A stretch of DNA of 64,000 bases from Enterovirga aerilata (GTDB lineage Bacteria > Pseudomonadota > Alphaproteobacteria > Rhizobiales > Beijerinckiaceae), in NCBI RefSeq assembly GCF_013044135.1, contig NZ_JABEPP010000001.1, positions 310,001 to 374,000 on the forward strand. The letters are read 5' to 3'. The translations under genes were made by a program, and so were the position numbers. Shown here one piece after another: positions 1 to 7,960 of the stretch. The notes below the pieces were generated by a model. It worked only from the letters and a program-made list of their open reading frames with translations. It made no database searches and was not told the DNA's origin. Position 1 is the stretch's first letter. Every line of letters begins with the position of its first letter.

Positions 1-325
1 GTCCCGGCTCGACGATGCCGGTTTCAGGCAGCTTTTCGCCGGCACGCCGATCAAGCGGACGGGCCGGGACCGCTTCATTCGCAACGTGCTGATCGCGATC
101 GGCAATTCCGGCGACCCCACCCTTTCCGAAGAAGCCATGCGGCTCCTCGCCGATCCATCCCCGCTCGTACGTGCCATGGCCGTATGGGCCGCGGGACGTC
201 TGCTGCCGCCTGCGGAATTCAGGCGTCTCGCCGCCGCGCAAGAGCCGTGCGAGGGGGATGCGGATGTCCGGGCCGAGTGGCGCGCCGCGCTCGGGCCGGC
301 GGCCCCGCTCGAGGCTGCCGCATGA
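1..325 (+). CDS. queG: epoxyqueuosine reductase QueG, C-terminal part
   Basis: This is the 3' end of a gene whose 5' part lies outside the window; 107 residues are visible, read from base 2. The segment FAGTPIKRTGRDRFIRNVLIAIGNSG is the typical end of the iron-sulfur region and the start of the HEAT-like tail of QueG. QueG is the cobalamin and [4Fe-4S] enzyme that reduces epoxyqueuosine to queuosine in tRNA. The visible tail (DPTLSEEAMRLLADPSPLVRAMAVWAAGRLL) looks like a HEAT repeat. The stop overlaps the start of the next gene as ATGA, so the two are probably translationally coupled. The catalytic and cluster-binding parts cannot be judged here. Confidence 0.85.
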   Translation, partial: SRLDDAGFRQLFAGTPIKRTGRDRFIRNVLIAIGNSGDPTLSEEAMRLLADPSPLVRAMAVWAAGRLLPPAEFRRLAAAQEPCEGDADVRAEWRAALGPAAPLEAAA

Positions 326-1212
326 GTCTCGTCGTGTTCGGGCACGGCTACACGGCCGAAGCCTTCATCCGCCGCGTTCGCGGCCGCTTCGACCGGGTCG
401 TCGCGACCGCGCGCAGCCGGGAGAAGACCGTCCGCCTCGCGGAAGCGGGCCTGGTGGGCCGGCTCTTTCCGGACCCGGACGGCGCGTCCGCGCTCCGCGC
501 CGACATCGCGGCCGCCGAGGCGGTGCTCGTCTCCGTCCCGCCCGGCCCGGACGGCGATCCGGTTCTCGCCCGCCTCTCGGATGCGATCGCGGCCGCGCCG
601 CGCCTGGCATGGATCGGCTATCTCTCGACGGTCGGCGTCTATGGCGACCATGGCGGCGGCTGGGTGGACGAGACGACGGAGCCAAGGCCGGTCAGCCGAC
701 GCTCGCACGAGCGGCTCGCGGCCGAGGGCGGCTGGCTCGATCTCGGCCGGCGCAGCGGCAAGCCGGTCGCGATCTTTCGCCTCGCCGGCATCTACGGGCC
801 CGGCCGTTCGCCGCTGCAGAAGGTGCTGGACGGGACGGCGCAGCGCATCGTGAAGCCGGGCCAAGTGTTCAATCGCATTCATGTCGAGGACATCGCGGCG
901 GTTCTGGAGGCCTCGCTCGCCCGTCCGCGCGCCGGTGCGATCTACAATGTGGCCGACGACGAGCCCGCGCCGCCGCAGGATGTGGTGACCTACGCGGCCG
1001 GGCTCGCCGGGCTTCCGCCCCCGCCGGAGGTCGCCTTCTCCGAGGCCGAGATGACCCCGATGGCGAGGAGCTTCTACGGCGAGAACAAGCGCGTCGCCTC
1101 GCGGCTCATCCGCGAGGAGCTCGGCGTCACGCTGCGCTATCCGACCTATCGCGAGGGGCTGGCAGCGCTGGTCGCAGGCCGTGATGCGGCGGAGCGACCG
1201 GACAGGAGTTGA
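322..1212 (+). CDS. NAD(P)-dependent epimerase/SDR family protein (YeeZ-like)
   Basis: A 296-residue protein with an N-terminal Rossmann strand and turn (SLVVFGHGYTAEAFIRRV, residues 2-19), STVGVYGDHGG, then FRLAGIYGPGRSPL and a C-terminal substrate region (FNRIHVEDIAAVLEASL; IYNVADDEPAPPQDVV). This is the layout of extended/atypical SDRs such as E. coli YeeZ, often annotated as sugar-nucleotide epimerase-like. The glycine motif is GHGYTAEA rather than strict GxxGxxG, so the cofactor preference is uncertain. The start is the ATG that overlaps the queG stop by four bases; a longer in-frame extension upstream lies inside queG and is not needed. The substrate is unknown. Confidence 0.85.
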   Translation: MSLVVFGHGYTAEAFIRRVRGRFDRVVATARSREKTVRLAEAGLVGRLFPDPDGASALRADIAAAEAVLVSVPPGPDGDPVLARLSDAIAAAPRLAWIGYLSTVGVYGDHGGGWVDETTEPRPVSRRSHERLAAEGGWLDLGRRSGKPVAIFRLAGIYGPGRSPLQKVLDGTAQRIVKPGQVFNRIHVEDIAAVLEASLARPRAGAIYNVADDEPAPPQDVVTYAAGLAGLPPPPEVAFSEAEMTPMARSFYGENKRVASRLIREELGVTLRYPTYREGLAALVAGRDAAERPDRS

Positions 1213-1254
1213 GACCTTCCGACGAGCCCAGCCGAGCGGAAGACGGAGGCGCGT

Positions 1255-1800
1255 CTATTCCACGCGCTCGTTCGGGTAGACGCCCCAGAGCCGGTCCTGA
1301 CGGATATAGCCGGAGATGTCGCGGCCGGGCTGCGCGATGGAGACCCGGCACCAGCCGTCCCGGCACGCCTTCACGCTCGCGATCACGTTGGGCTGAAGCT
1401 GCGCGACGACATTGCCCTTCTCGTCCTGCCTGTCGAACAGGGGCAGCGGCGCCGTCCCGCTCTTGGCCCAGGGCATGACGAGCGCGGTGCGACGGCCGGA
1501 GAGAAGCGAGTGGAGCACCCATCCTTCCGTGCCGCCTGCGTCCCGTATCCGCCGCCACACCTCGTATTCGGCCGTGATCTCCACCGGCAGGCCGGCGCGC
1601 TGGAACACCCAGGCCGTCCTGTGATCCTTGGACGGGCCCTCGCGCAGGTTCACCCGGTCCGTCTTGAGGCTCACGTAGCGTGGCACCGGCAGGCCGGAGA
1701 CCTTGCCTGTCTGCGTCTCGCCGACCGCGAGAGCCGGGACGACGCTGCCCAGGAGAAGGAGTGCGGCAAGCGCTGCGAGGATGCGGCTGGATTGCGTCAT
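1255..1800 (-). CDS. secreted SH3 domain-containing protein
   Basis: A 181-residue protein starting with a Sec-type signal peptide (MTQSSRILAALAALLLLGSVVPALA). Two bacterial SH3-like modules follow: about residues 40-105 (VNLREGPSKDHRTAWVFQRAGLPVEITAEYEVWRRI then GTEGWVLHSLLSGRRTALV) and about 115-175 (PLFDRQDEKGNVVAQLQPNVIASVKACRDGWCRVSI then GYIRQDRLWGVYP). This matches the SH3_4-type family common in Rhizobiales. A periplasmic wall- or envelope-associated role is inferred. It is divergent from the dehydrogenase that starts at 1961, with about 160 bases between them. The start is the ATG directly ahead of the signal peptide; the longer reading frame upstream overlaps that dehydrogenase and is not coding. 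Confidence 0.85.
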   Translation of the reverse strand: MTQSSRILAALAALLLLGSVVPALAVGETQTGKVSGLPVPRYVSLKTDRVNLREGPSKDHRTAWVFQRAGLPVEITAEYEVWRRIRDAGGTEGWVLHSLLSGRRTALVMPWAKSGTAPLPLFDRQDEKGNVVAQLQPNVIASVKACRDGWCRVSIAQPGRDISGYIRQDRLWGVYPNERVE

Positions 1801-1960
1801 GGGCGGCTCATGAGGGTCGATTGTCTTCGCCCGGGCCTCTGCTAGACAGGCCGGCTCTAGCGAGGTCCGGCTCCTGCCGCCATAGGGCGGCTTGCCGCCT
1901 TTGATCGTCGCACTAGGGTTAAGGGCGCGTAAGCGCCGCCACGGGGGAAGTCTCGGATCC

Positions 1961-2962
1961 ATGATGCCGTCGCGGAAAAGACCGGTCGTTGTCGTGACGA
2001 GGCGGCTGCCTAACGCGGTCGAGACGCGCATGCGCGAGCTCTTCGACACGCGCCTCAATATCGAGGACAGGCCCATGACGGCGGCGGAGCTCGCCGAGGC
2101 CGTGCAGAGCGCCGACGTGCTGGTCCCGACCGTGACGGACCAGATCAACGCCTCCCTCCTCGCCCAGGCCGGGCCGAACCTGCGGCTGATCGCGAATTTC
2201 GGCAACGGCGTCGACCATATCGACGTGCAGGCGGCACTCGCCCGCGGCATCACGGTCACCAACACGCCGGGCGTCCTGACCGAGGACACGGCGGACATGA
2301 CGATGGCGCTCGTGCTCGCGGTCGCGCGCCGGCTCGCAGAGGGGATCCGCATCATCCCGGAGGACGAATGGGCCGGCTGGTCGCCGACCTGGATGCTGGG
2401 CCGCCGCATCACGGGCAAGCGCCTCGGCATCGTCGGCATGGGCCGTATCGGTCAGGCTCTGGCGCGGCGCGCCAAGGCCTTCGGACTATCGATCCACTAC
2501 CACAACCGCCGCCGCGTCGCGCTGCCGATCGAGGAGGAGCTCGAGGCGACCTATTGGGACTCGCTCGACCAGATGCTCGCCCGCATGGACATCGTATCGG
2601 TGAACTGCCCGCACACGCCCGCGACCTACCACCTGCTCTCGGCTCGCCGCCTCAAGCTGATGCGGCCCGACGCCATCATCGTGAATACGGCGCGCGGCGA
2701 GATCATCGACGAGACCGCGCTCGCCCGGATGATCGAGGCCGGCGACCTCGCGGGCGCCGGGCTCGACGTGTTCGAGCACGAGCCGACGGTCAATCCGCGC
2801 CTCGTCAAGCTCGCACGCCAGGGCAAGATCGTGCTCCTGCCGCATATGGGCTCGGCCACCGAGGAGAGCCGCTTCGACATGGGCGAGAAGGTCATCGTCA
2901 ACATCCGGACCTTCATGGACGGGCACCGTCCGCCCGACCGCGTGCTGCCGAGCATGCTGTGA
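1961..2962 (+). CDS. D-2-hydroxyacid dehydrogenase (glyoxylate/hydroxypyruvate reductase type)
   Basis: A 333-residue member of the D-isomer-specific 2-hydroxyacid dehydrogenases. The NAD(P) motif GIVGMGRIGQALARRAKAFG sits mid-protein. The catalytic residues can be seen as Arg in VNTARGEIIDETAL, Glu in FEHEPTVNP and His in LLPHMGSATEESR. The substrate-loop segment NFGNGVDHIDVQAALARGITVTNTPGVLTEDTADMTMAL is also standard. It likely reduces glyoxylate or hydroxypyruvate with NAD(P)H, or runs the reverse reaction on D-glycerate; the exact substrate is not decidable. The start is the first of two tandem ATGs (MMPSRKR), about ten bases after GGGGGAAG; an ATG 69 bases upstream lacks such a site. 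Confidence 0.9.
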   Translation: MMPSRKRPVVVVTRRLPNAVETRMRELFDTRLNIEDRPMTAAELAEAVQSADVLVPTVTDQINASLLAQAGPNLRLIANFGNGVDHIDVQAALARGITVTNTPGVLTEDTADMTMALVLAVARRLAEGIRIIPEDEWAGWSPTWMLGRRITGKRLGIVGMGRIGQALARRAKAFGLSIHYHNRRRVALPIEEELEATYWDSLDQMLARMDIVSVNCPHTPATYHLLSARRLKLMRPDAIIVNTARGEIIDETALARMIEAGDLAGAGLDVFEHEPTVNPRLVKLARQGKIVLLPHMGSATEESRFDMGEKVIVNIRTFMDGHRPPDRVLPSML

Positions 2963-3076
2963 AGCCTTTCTGCCGGACGGCATAGAGGGACGGCATCCGG
3001 CGATAGCCGCGATGCAGCATCGCACGGACGCCGAATGCGGTCGGGTTCGCTGCCTGGTTGCCGAGCCGGCATAGGG

Positions 3077-3568
3077 CTATGTCGGCCGACCCTGCCCGGA
3101 AAAATCCTTCTCGTAGCGCCATGCGGCCGCACCGTCCTCGTAATAGTCGGGGATGACCGCGATCCTGCGATATCCGGCGCGCTCGTACAGCTTGCGGGCC
3201 GCTTCGTTGTCCGCCCTCACCTCGAGCCGGATGCGGGTACGACCGGCCTCCCGCGCGGCCCGCTCGGCGGCATCCACCAGCCTGCGGCCGAGCCCGTCGC
3301 CCTGACGGCCGGGCGCGACCGCCACGGAGGTGAGCCAGGCGAGATCCGAGCCGCGGCGGATCTGGACGAGCACGTAGCCCAGGACCTCGTCGCCATCGGC
3401 TGCGACCCGGGCCAGGATGGTGGGCGACCTGACCGCGTGCCGGAGCGCGCGCCGGTCGAGACGGTCGGTCGGGAAGGAGGCCTCCTCGATGGCGAGGAGC
3501 GCAGGCACGTCGTCCGGCTCCGCCGGGCGGATCGCGGCCGCCGTGCGTCGCCGGCCGGCTCCGCTCAA
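3077..3568 (-). CDS. GNAT family N-acetyltransferase (RimI-like)
   Basis: About 163 residues carrying the GNAT fold: AAIRPAEPDDVPALLAIEEASFPTDRLDRRALRHAV, the acetyl-CoA loop LTSVAVAPGRQGDGLGRRLVDAAE, and the C-terminal NEAARKLYERAGYRRIAVIPDYYEDGAAAWRYEKDF. The last segment (Y-x-x-AGY...YY-x-DGAAA) resembles RimI and related protein N-terminal acetyltransferases. The acceptor substrate is unknown. There is no good ATG: the proposed start is a TTG that overlaps the stop of the upstream glucan gene (TTGA), which suggests coupled translation. The start is therefore less certain than the gene itself. Confidence 0.75.
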   Translation of the reverse strand: MSGAGRRRTAAAIRPAEPDDVPALLAIEEASFPTDRLDRRALRHAVRSPTILARVAADGDEVLGYVLVQIRRGSDLAWLTSVAVAPGRQGDGLGRRLVDAAERAAREAGRTRIRLEVRADNEAARKLYERAGYRRIAVIPDYYEDGAAAWRYEKDFSGQGRPT

Positions 3569-5127
3569 GTCACGGTCCAGCGATAGGTCCAGGTCTCGGT
3601 CAGCGCCTTGTCGCCGGAGCGCAGATAGGCGCGCAGATCCGCCGACTGGCCGGGATCGAGCTTGAGGTCGATCGCGGCCCGGAAGCCGCCCGTATGCTCG
3701 TTCGGCACCACGAAGGTTCCGACGATCTGCCCGGCGGACATGGAGGGCACGACCTGAACCAGGCTCGGATCGGGCAGGTAATAGGCCAGGTTGCCGCCCG
3801 CGAAGTCGATCAGGAAACGACGCACCGTCCTGTCGGCGGGCTCGACGGAGCCGCTGGCCCTGGCCGGCGCCTGGAACGTGTTCACGACCTTGCCGCCGGG
3901 GTGGAGATCCTCGCCGGCGCCGATCGACCGGATCCGATAGCCGAAGGAGACTTCCTGGCCGGTTTCGTAGGGTTGGCGGGGACGCCAATAGGCGACGACG
4001 TTGTCATGCACCTCGGCGGGCGTCGGGATCTCGACGAGCTCGACTGCACCCTCGCCCCAATTGCCGGTCGGCTCGACCCAGTAGCTCGGCCGCATCTCGT
4101 AATTGGCCTCGAGGTCCTGGTAGCTGTCGAAGCGCCGGTCGCGCTGCATCAGCCCGAAGCCGCGCGGATTGTTGTCCATGAAGGCCTGGACGGTCTTGGT
4201 GGCCGGGTTGCGGATGGGCCGCCAGATCCACTCGCCGGTGCCGGCATGGATCAGGAGCCCGTCCGAATCGTGCACCTCCAGGCGGAAATCGTCGCCCGTG
4301 CGCCGCTCATTCTCGCCAGAATAGTACATCGAGGTCAGTGGCGCGAGGCCGGCCGCGGCGATGGGCCGGCGCGGGAACAGCGTTGCGCTGACGTCGATCG
4401 TGGTCTCCGCGGAGGGATAGATCTCGAACCGGTAGGCGCCCGCGACCGAAGGGCCGTCGAGCAGGGCCAGCACCGTCACCCGCTCCGGGCCCGCGGTCGG
4501 TACGTCGATCCAGAACTCGCGGAAGAACGGGAACTCCTCCGGCTGCTCGCGGCCGTCCACGTTGATGGCGAGCCCGCGGGCGGAGATGCCGTAACGCTGG
4601 TCGCGCCCGAGGAAGCGGAAATAGCTCGCGCCGAGAAAGGCCACGAGCTCGTCCAGCACCCGCGGCGTGTTGAGCGGGTAGTGCAGGCGGAATCCGGCGA
4701 AGCCGAGATTGACCGGAAGCGGCCGCTCGATCCGCGTGCGGCCGTAATCGAAGAGCTGCGGCTGGTAGGCGACCGGGGTGGGCACCCCGTCGCGGATGAC
4801 GTTCACGGTGATCGGGCGCGTGTAGAGAAAGCCCAGATGGAAGAGCTGCAGCCGGAACGGCCCCCCCGAGGAGGCGAGCAGCGCCCGTTCCGGGCGGAAG
4901 CGGATGTCGCGATAGGCGTCGAAATCGAGGTTCTGCAGCGGCTCGGGAAGGGGCGCGATGGCGGCGTCGAAAGGCGCGCCCGCGAGCTCGCGCGCGCGCC
5001 GGACCACGTCCTCGAACCGGAACGGGATGAGCGGCGGGGCGGCGCTCTGCTGGGCGCGAATGGGGGAGGCGGCAGCCGCGGCGGCGGCCAGTGTGGCGAG
5101 CGCGCTCCGGCGCGTGATGTCGGTCAT
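3565..5127 (-). CDS. periplasmic glucan biosynthesis protein, OpgG/OpgD family
   Basis: A 520-residue protein of the MdoG/OpgG family (FRFEDVVRRARELAGAPFDA at the N-terminus; GYRIRSIGAG; YRWTVT at the C-terminus). The family acts on osmoregulated periplasmic beta-glucans, setting backbone structure. The signal sequence has a twin arginine (DITRRSALATLAAAAAAASPIRAQ, Arg6-Arg7), so export by Tat is likely, as for E. coli OpgD; OpgG itself uses Sec. The membrane glucosyltransferase OpgH, the usual operon partner, is not in the window. The start is the ATG just before the Tat signal; longer open frame upstream is not supported. The stop overlaps the putative TTG start of the following GNAT gene. 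Confidence 0.9.
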   Translation of the reverse strand: MTDITRRSALATLAAAAAAASPIRAQQSAAPPLIPFRFEDVVRRARELAGAPFDAAIAPLPEPLQNLDFDAYRDIRFRPERALLASSGGPFRLQLFHLGFLYTRPITVNVIRDGVPTPVAYQPQLFDYGRTRIERPLPVNLGFAGFRLHYPLNTPRVLDELVAFLGASYFRFLGRDQRYGISARGLAINVDGREQPEEFPFFREFWIDVPTAGPERVTVLALLDGPSVAGAYRFEIYPSAETTIDVSATLFPRRPIAAAGLAPLTSMYYSGENERRTGDDFRLEVHDSDGLLIHAGTGEWIWRPIRNPATKTVQAFMDNNPRGFGLMQRDRRFDSYQDLEANYEMRPSYWVEPTGNWGEGAVELVEIPTPAEVHDNVVAYWRPRQPYETGQEVSFGYRIRSIGAGEDLHPGGKVVNTFQAPARASGSVEPADRTVRRFLIDFAGGNLAYYLPDPSLVQVVPSMSAGQIVGTFVVPNEHTGGFRAAIDLKLDPGQSADLRAYLRSGDKALTETWTYRWTVT

Positions 5128-5274
5128 GGAAACAGGATATAAGAGGGTGCGTCGGATCGCGCGACCCTGGACGGCGGCAGGTGACCTTTCGGTGAACGGC
5201 CGGGCTGGCGGCCCCCGGGCCGCGGAACCACCGGGGCTGGCCGCCGCTTGGGGAAGGAGCTCACGGGAGGCGGC

Positions 5275-5802
5275 ATGATCGGGCGGGTCCTGGCACTGGC
5301 GATCGGACTCTTTGCGGGGCTTGCCGCCTCGCAGGCGCCGGAATTCGCTCAGCAGTACCGGCAGCGGATCGGCGGCGCGATCGACGAGCTGCGGCGGGTG
5401 GTCGGCACATTCGACGAGAATGCGCGTGCGGAGGGCCTGTCGCGGGAGCAGGCCATCGCGCGGCTGTCCGGCCAGCCCGACCGCCTTACCCAACGGCAGG
5501 GGCCAGCCATGAGCGAGATCGTCGACCGGCTCGAGCGGCTGGAGCGGCAGCGGGACGCGGTCGCCAATGCCGGACCCTTCGAGCGCCTCGTCGTGCTTGC
5601 GCGCGGCTTCGACGGCCAGCTCGCCCGCGCCACCTATCTCGATTACGAGCCGGCCTGGCCCGCGACGAGCGAGGGGCTCGTGATAGGCGGCGCCGGGTTT
5701 CTGCTCGGCTGGGGCGGCTTCGCGCTCCTGTTCCGCGCGTTCGGCCGGCTCCGGCCAGGGCGCTGGCGCCAACCGCCTCGTAAACGCCTCCAATCCGCGT
5801 GA
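5275..5802 (+). CDS. DUF2937 family membrane protein
   Basis: A 175-residue protein with an N-terminal hydrophobic segment (MIGRVLALAIGLFAGLAASQAPEFAQQYRQRIGGAIDELRRVV), the diagnostic opening of DUF2937, including the SQxPEFxQQYxQR motif. A second membrane segment lies near the C-terminus (GLVIGGAGFLLGWGGFALLFRAF). The central part is hydrophilic and partly helical (LDRLERLERQRDAVANAGPFERL-like). The function is unknown. The ATG at 5275 follows GGGAGG at good spacing and is preferred over an upstream in-frame ATG at 5248. It is divergent from the glucan gene, with about 147 bases between them. Confidence 0.8.
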   Translation: MIGRVLALAIGLFAGLAASQAPEFAQQYRQRIGGAIDELRRVVGTFDENARAEGLSREQAIARLSGQPDRLTQRQGPAMSEIVDRLERLERQRDAVANAGPFERLVVLARGFDGQLARATYLDYEPAWPATSEGLVIGGAGFLLGWGGFALLFRAFGRLRPGRWRQPPRKRLQSA

Positions 5803-6210
5803 TCAGCCGCCGATTTTCAGGTCGGCGTAGACCTGGGCGAGCGTGACTGAGCCGCCGAGCGCTGGAAGTGCCAGGATGGACCGGTGAACCTGCTCGTCGA
5901 GGGGGAAAGAACCTCCGCGACGAGCACTGGATCCTTCGCGTATCCGCTCTCGAGAGGCGGGCCGCAACGGACCACCAGATCAGGAATCGCTACGTAGTCC
6001 TCCACCGCACCGCTGAGCAGCCTCAATCCGGCCAGCGCGACGCAGCCGCGTTTCGCGGCGAGATCGTCGAGCGCCCGCCAAAGGTTTTGCTGAATGCGCT
6101 GGTGCCGCTCGATCTGCGGCGCCATCCGGACGGGCTTTCCCGACGAGAAGCTCCCACCGCTCCTCGTCGGGGAAGCGCTCTATCATGTCCATGAACGCCG
6201 TGACGTTCAT
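5803..6210 (-). pseudogene. broken Uma2-family (DUF820) endonuclease-like gene
   Basis: Three minus-strand pieces in different frames align with one Uma2-family protein. Piece one starts at 6210 (MNVTAFMDMIERFPDEERWELLVGK). One extra base in the T run at about 6136-6138 then shifts into PVRMAPQIERHQRIQQNLWRALDDLAAKRG...VEDYVAIPDLVVRCG and DPVLVAEVLSPST, which are the conserved core motifs. After LSPST the usual DRxxKxxxY stretch is missing, and a third frame supplies a normal family C-terminus (VTLAQVYADLKIGG then stop at 5803). The gene therefore carries a frameshift and an internal deletion and should be non-functional. Intact Uma2 proteins have a PD-(D/E)XK nuclease-like fold. Confidence 0.75.
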
Positions 6211-6282
6211 GGAGGGCGTGGCCGGCGGACGGCGACGTTCATTCGGAACACCTCCGCCGGCCAGATTACCCTGGCTTAAGGG

Positions 6283-7716
6283 TCACCGCACCAAGGTGTT
6301 CCGGAACGCCCAGGGCTCGGCAGGGTCGATGTCCTCCGGGAAGAAGCCTGGGCGGCCGGTGAGCGGCGTCCAGTCCGTGTACTGGCCGATCACCGGGCCG
6401 AGATAGGGCATCTGGATCTCGAGGCAGCGGCGGAAGTCCATCTCGTCCGCCTCGACGATCCCGGCTTCGGGGTTCTCCAGCGCCCAGACCATCCCGGCGA
6501 TCACGGCCGAGGAGACCTGGAGGCCCGTCGCGTTCTGGTAGGGCGCGATGCGCCGCGTCTCCTCGATGGAGAGTTGCGAGCCATACCAATAGGCGTTCCG
6601 GGCATGGCCGTAGAGGAGGACGCCGAGTTCGTCGATCCCGTCGACGATCTCGTTCTCGTCCAGGATGTGCCATTCGGGCTGCCGCTCGCCGGCCTGGCCG
6701 AACATCTCGTGCAGCGAGAGCACGGCGTCGTCGCAGGGATGATAGGCATAATGGCAGGTGGGCCGGTACACGGCCCGCCCCGACTGGTCGCGGACGGTGT
6801 AGTAGTCGGAAATCGAGATCGACTCGTTATGCGTGACGAGGAAGCCGTATTGCGCCTGCGCGGTCGGCGTCCACGAACGCACGCGCGTGTTGGCGCCGGG
6901 CTGCAGAAGGAAGATGCCCGCCTGGCAGCCTTTGTCGTGGCCGCGCGCGTTCTCCGGCATCCAGGGCTCGAAGGTCCCCCAGCCGAGCTCGGCGGGCTGC
7001 AGGCCTTCCGACACGAAGCCCTCGACGGACCAGGTGTTGACGAAGACCCGCCGCGGCTTCGGGTTGCGGGCGCGCTGCGTGTCGCGCTCCGCGATGTGGA
7101 TGCCCTTGACGCCGACACGCTGCATCAGCGCCGCCCAGCCCTCGCGCGTCCTCGGCTCGTCGCCGTCGAGCCCGAGATCGGTCGCCACGTTGAGGAGGGC
7201 GCGCTTCACGAACCAGGACACCATTCCCGGGTTCGCGCCGCAGGTCGACACCGCGGTGGGACCGCCCGGCCGCTTGCGCTTGGCGGCGAGCAGGGTCTCG
7301 CGGAGGGCGTAGTTCGTACGGGCTTCCGGCCCCGTCGACCTATCGAAATAGAACCCCGCCCAGGGCTCGACGACAGTGTCAATATAGAGCGCGCCGAGCT
7401 CGCGGCAGAGCTCCATGATGTCGACCGACGAGGTGTCGACGGAAAGATTCACGCAGAAGCCCTGCCCCTCTCCCTCGGTGAGGAGGGGGGTCAGGATCTC
7501 CCGGTAGTTCTGGGCGGTGAGCGCCGCGTGCACGAATCGCACTCCCTGGACGTCCAGCATCTCGCGCTCGGTATCGACCGGGTCGATCACCGTGATGCGC
7601 GACCGGTCATACTCGAAATGCCGCTCGATCAGCGGCAGCGTGCCGCGGCCGATGGAGCCGAAGCCGATCATGACGATCGGCCCGCTGATGCGGGCATGGA
7701 CGGGCCAAGCTGTCAT
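6283..7716 (-). CDS. hss: homospermidine synthase
   Basis: A 477-residue bacterial homospermidine synthase. It makes sym-homospermidine from two putrescines (or putrescine plus spermidine) with NAD as a prosthetic cofactor, in the cytosol. The Rossmann motif IVMIGFGSIGRGTLPLIERHFEYD is at residues 14-33. Further family blocks are FCVNLSVDTSSVDIMELCRELGALYIDTVVEPWAGFY, AVSTCGANPGMVSWFVKRALL, AQYGFLVTHNESISISDYYTV and LLYGHARNAYWYGSQLSIEETRRIAPYQNATGLQVSSAV. The length is typical for the family. Ornithine decarboxylase, the source of its putrescine substrate, is encoded 2 kb away on the same strand. The start is an ATG. Confidence 0.96.
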   Translation of the reverse strand: MTAWPVHARISGPIVMIGFGSIGRGTLPLIERHFEYDRSRITVIDPVDTEREMLDVQGVRFVHAALTAQNYREILTPLLTEGEGQGFCVNLSVDTSSVDIMELCRELGALYIDTVVEPWAGFYFDRSTGPEARTNYALRETLLAAKRKRPGGPTAVSTCGANPGMVSWFVKRALLNVATDLGLDGDEPRTREGWAALMQRVGVKGIHIAERDTQRARNPKPRRVFVNTWSVEGFVSEGLQPAELGWGTFEPWMPENARGHDKGCQAGIFLLQPGANTRVRSWTPTAQAQYGFLVTHNESISISDYYTVRDQSGRAVYRPTCHYAYHPCDDAVLSLHEMFGQAGERQPEWHILDENEIVDGIDELGVLLYGHARNAYWYGSQLSIEETRRIAPYQNATGLQVSSAVIAGMVWALENPEAGIVEADEMDFRRCLEIQMPYLGPVIGQYTDWTPLTGRPGFFPEDIDPAEPWAFRNTLVR

Positions 7717-7960
7717 TCCGGGGAGGGTTTCCTTCTGCTGAGGGACGACGCCGCCAGATGAACGGCGGCGCCTGCCGGGTCAACCGCTACAGGCGGCTTG
7801 TGGAGGACGGATGAAACGTCCAGCCCTGCCGCGCTTTAACCCGGGCGCGGGACGCTCTAAACCGCGGGCCACGCCTCCGGAGAGGGGCGGAACGGGATGG
7901 GACGTCCGGGCTTGGGGGCGCAACCACCGGTCCTGACCGGACAACGCCTGGAGACCCATC

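Noticed and set aside
1892-1960. Longer N-terminus of the 2-hydroxyacid dehydrogenase
   Set aside because: The extra residues (Arg/Gly-rich) do not match the family and lack a ribosome site; the tandem ATGs at 1961 do.
2963-3076. Imperfect palindromes after the dehydrogenase
   Set aside because: Stems are short or mismatched with no T run; nothing distinguishes them from chance in GC-rich DNA.
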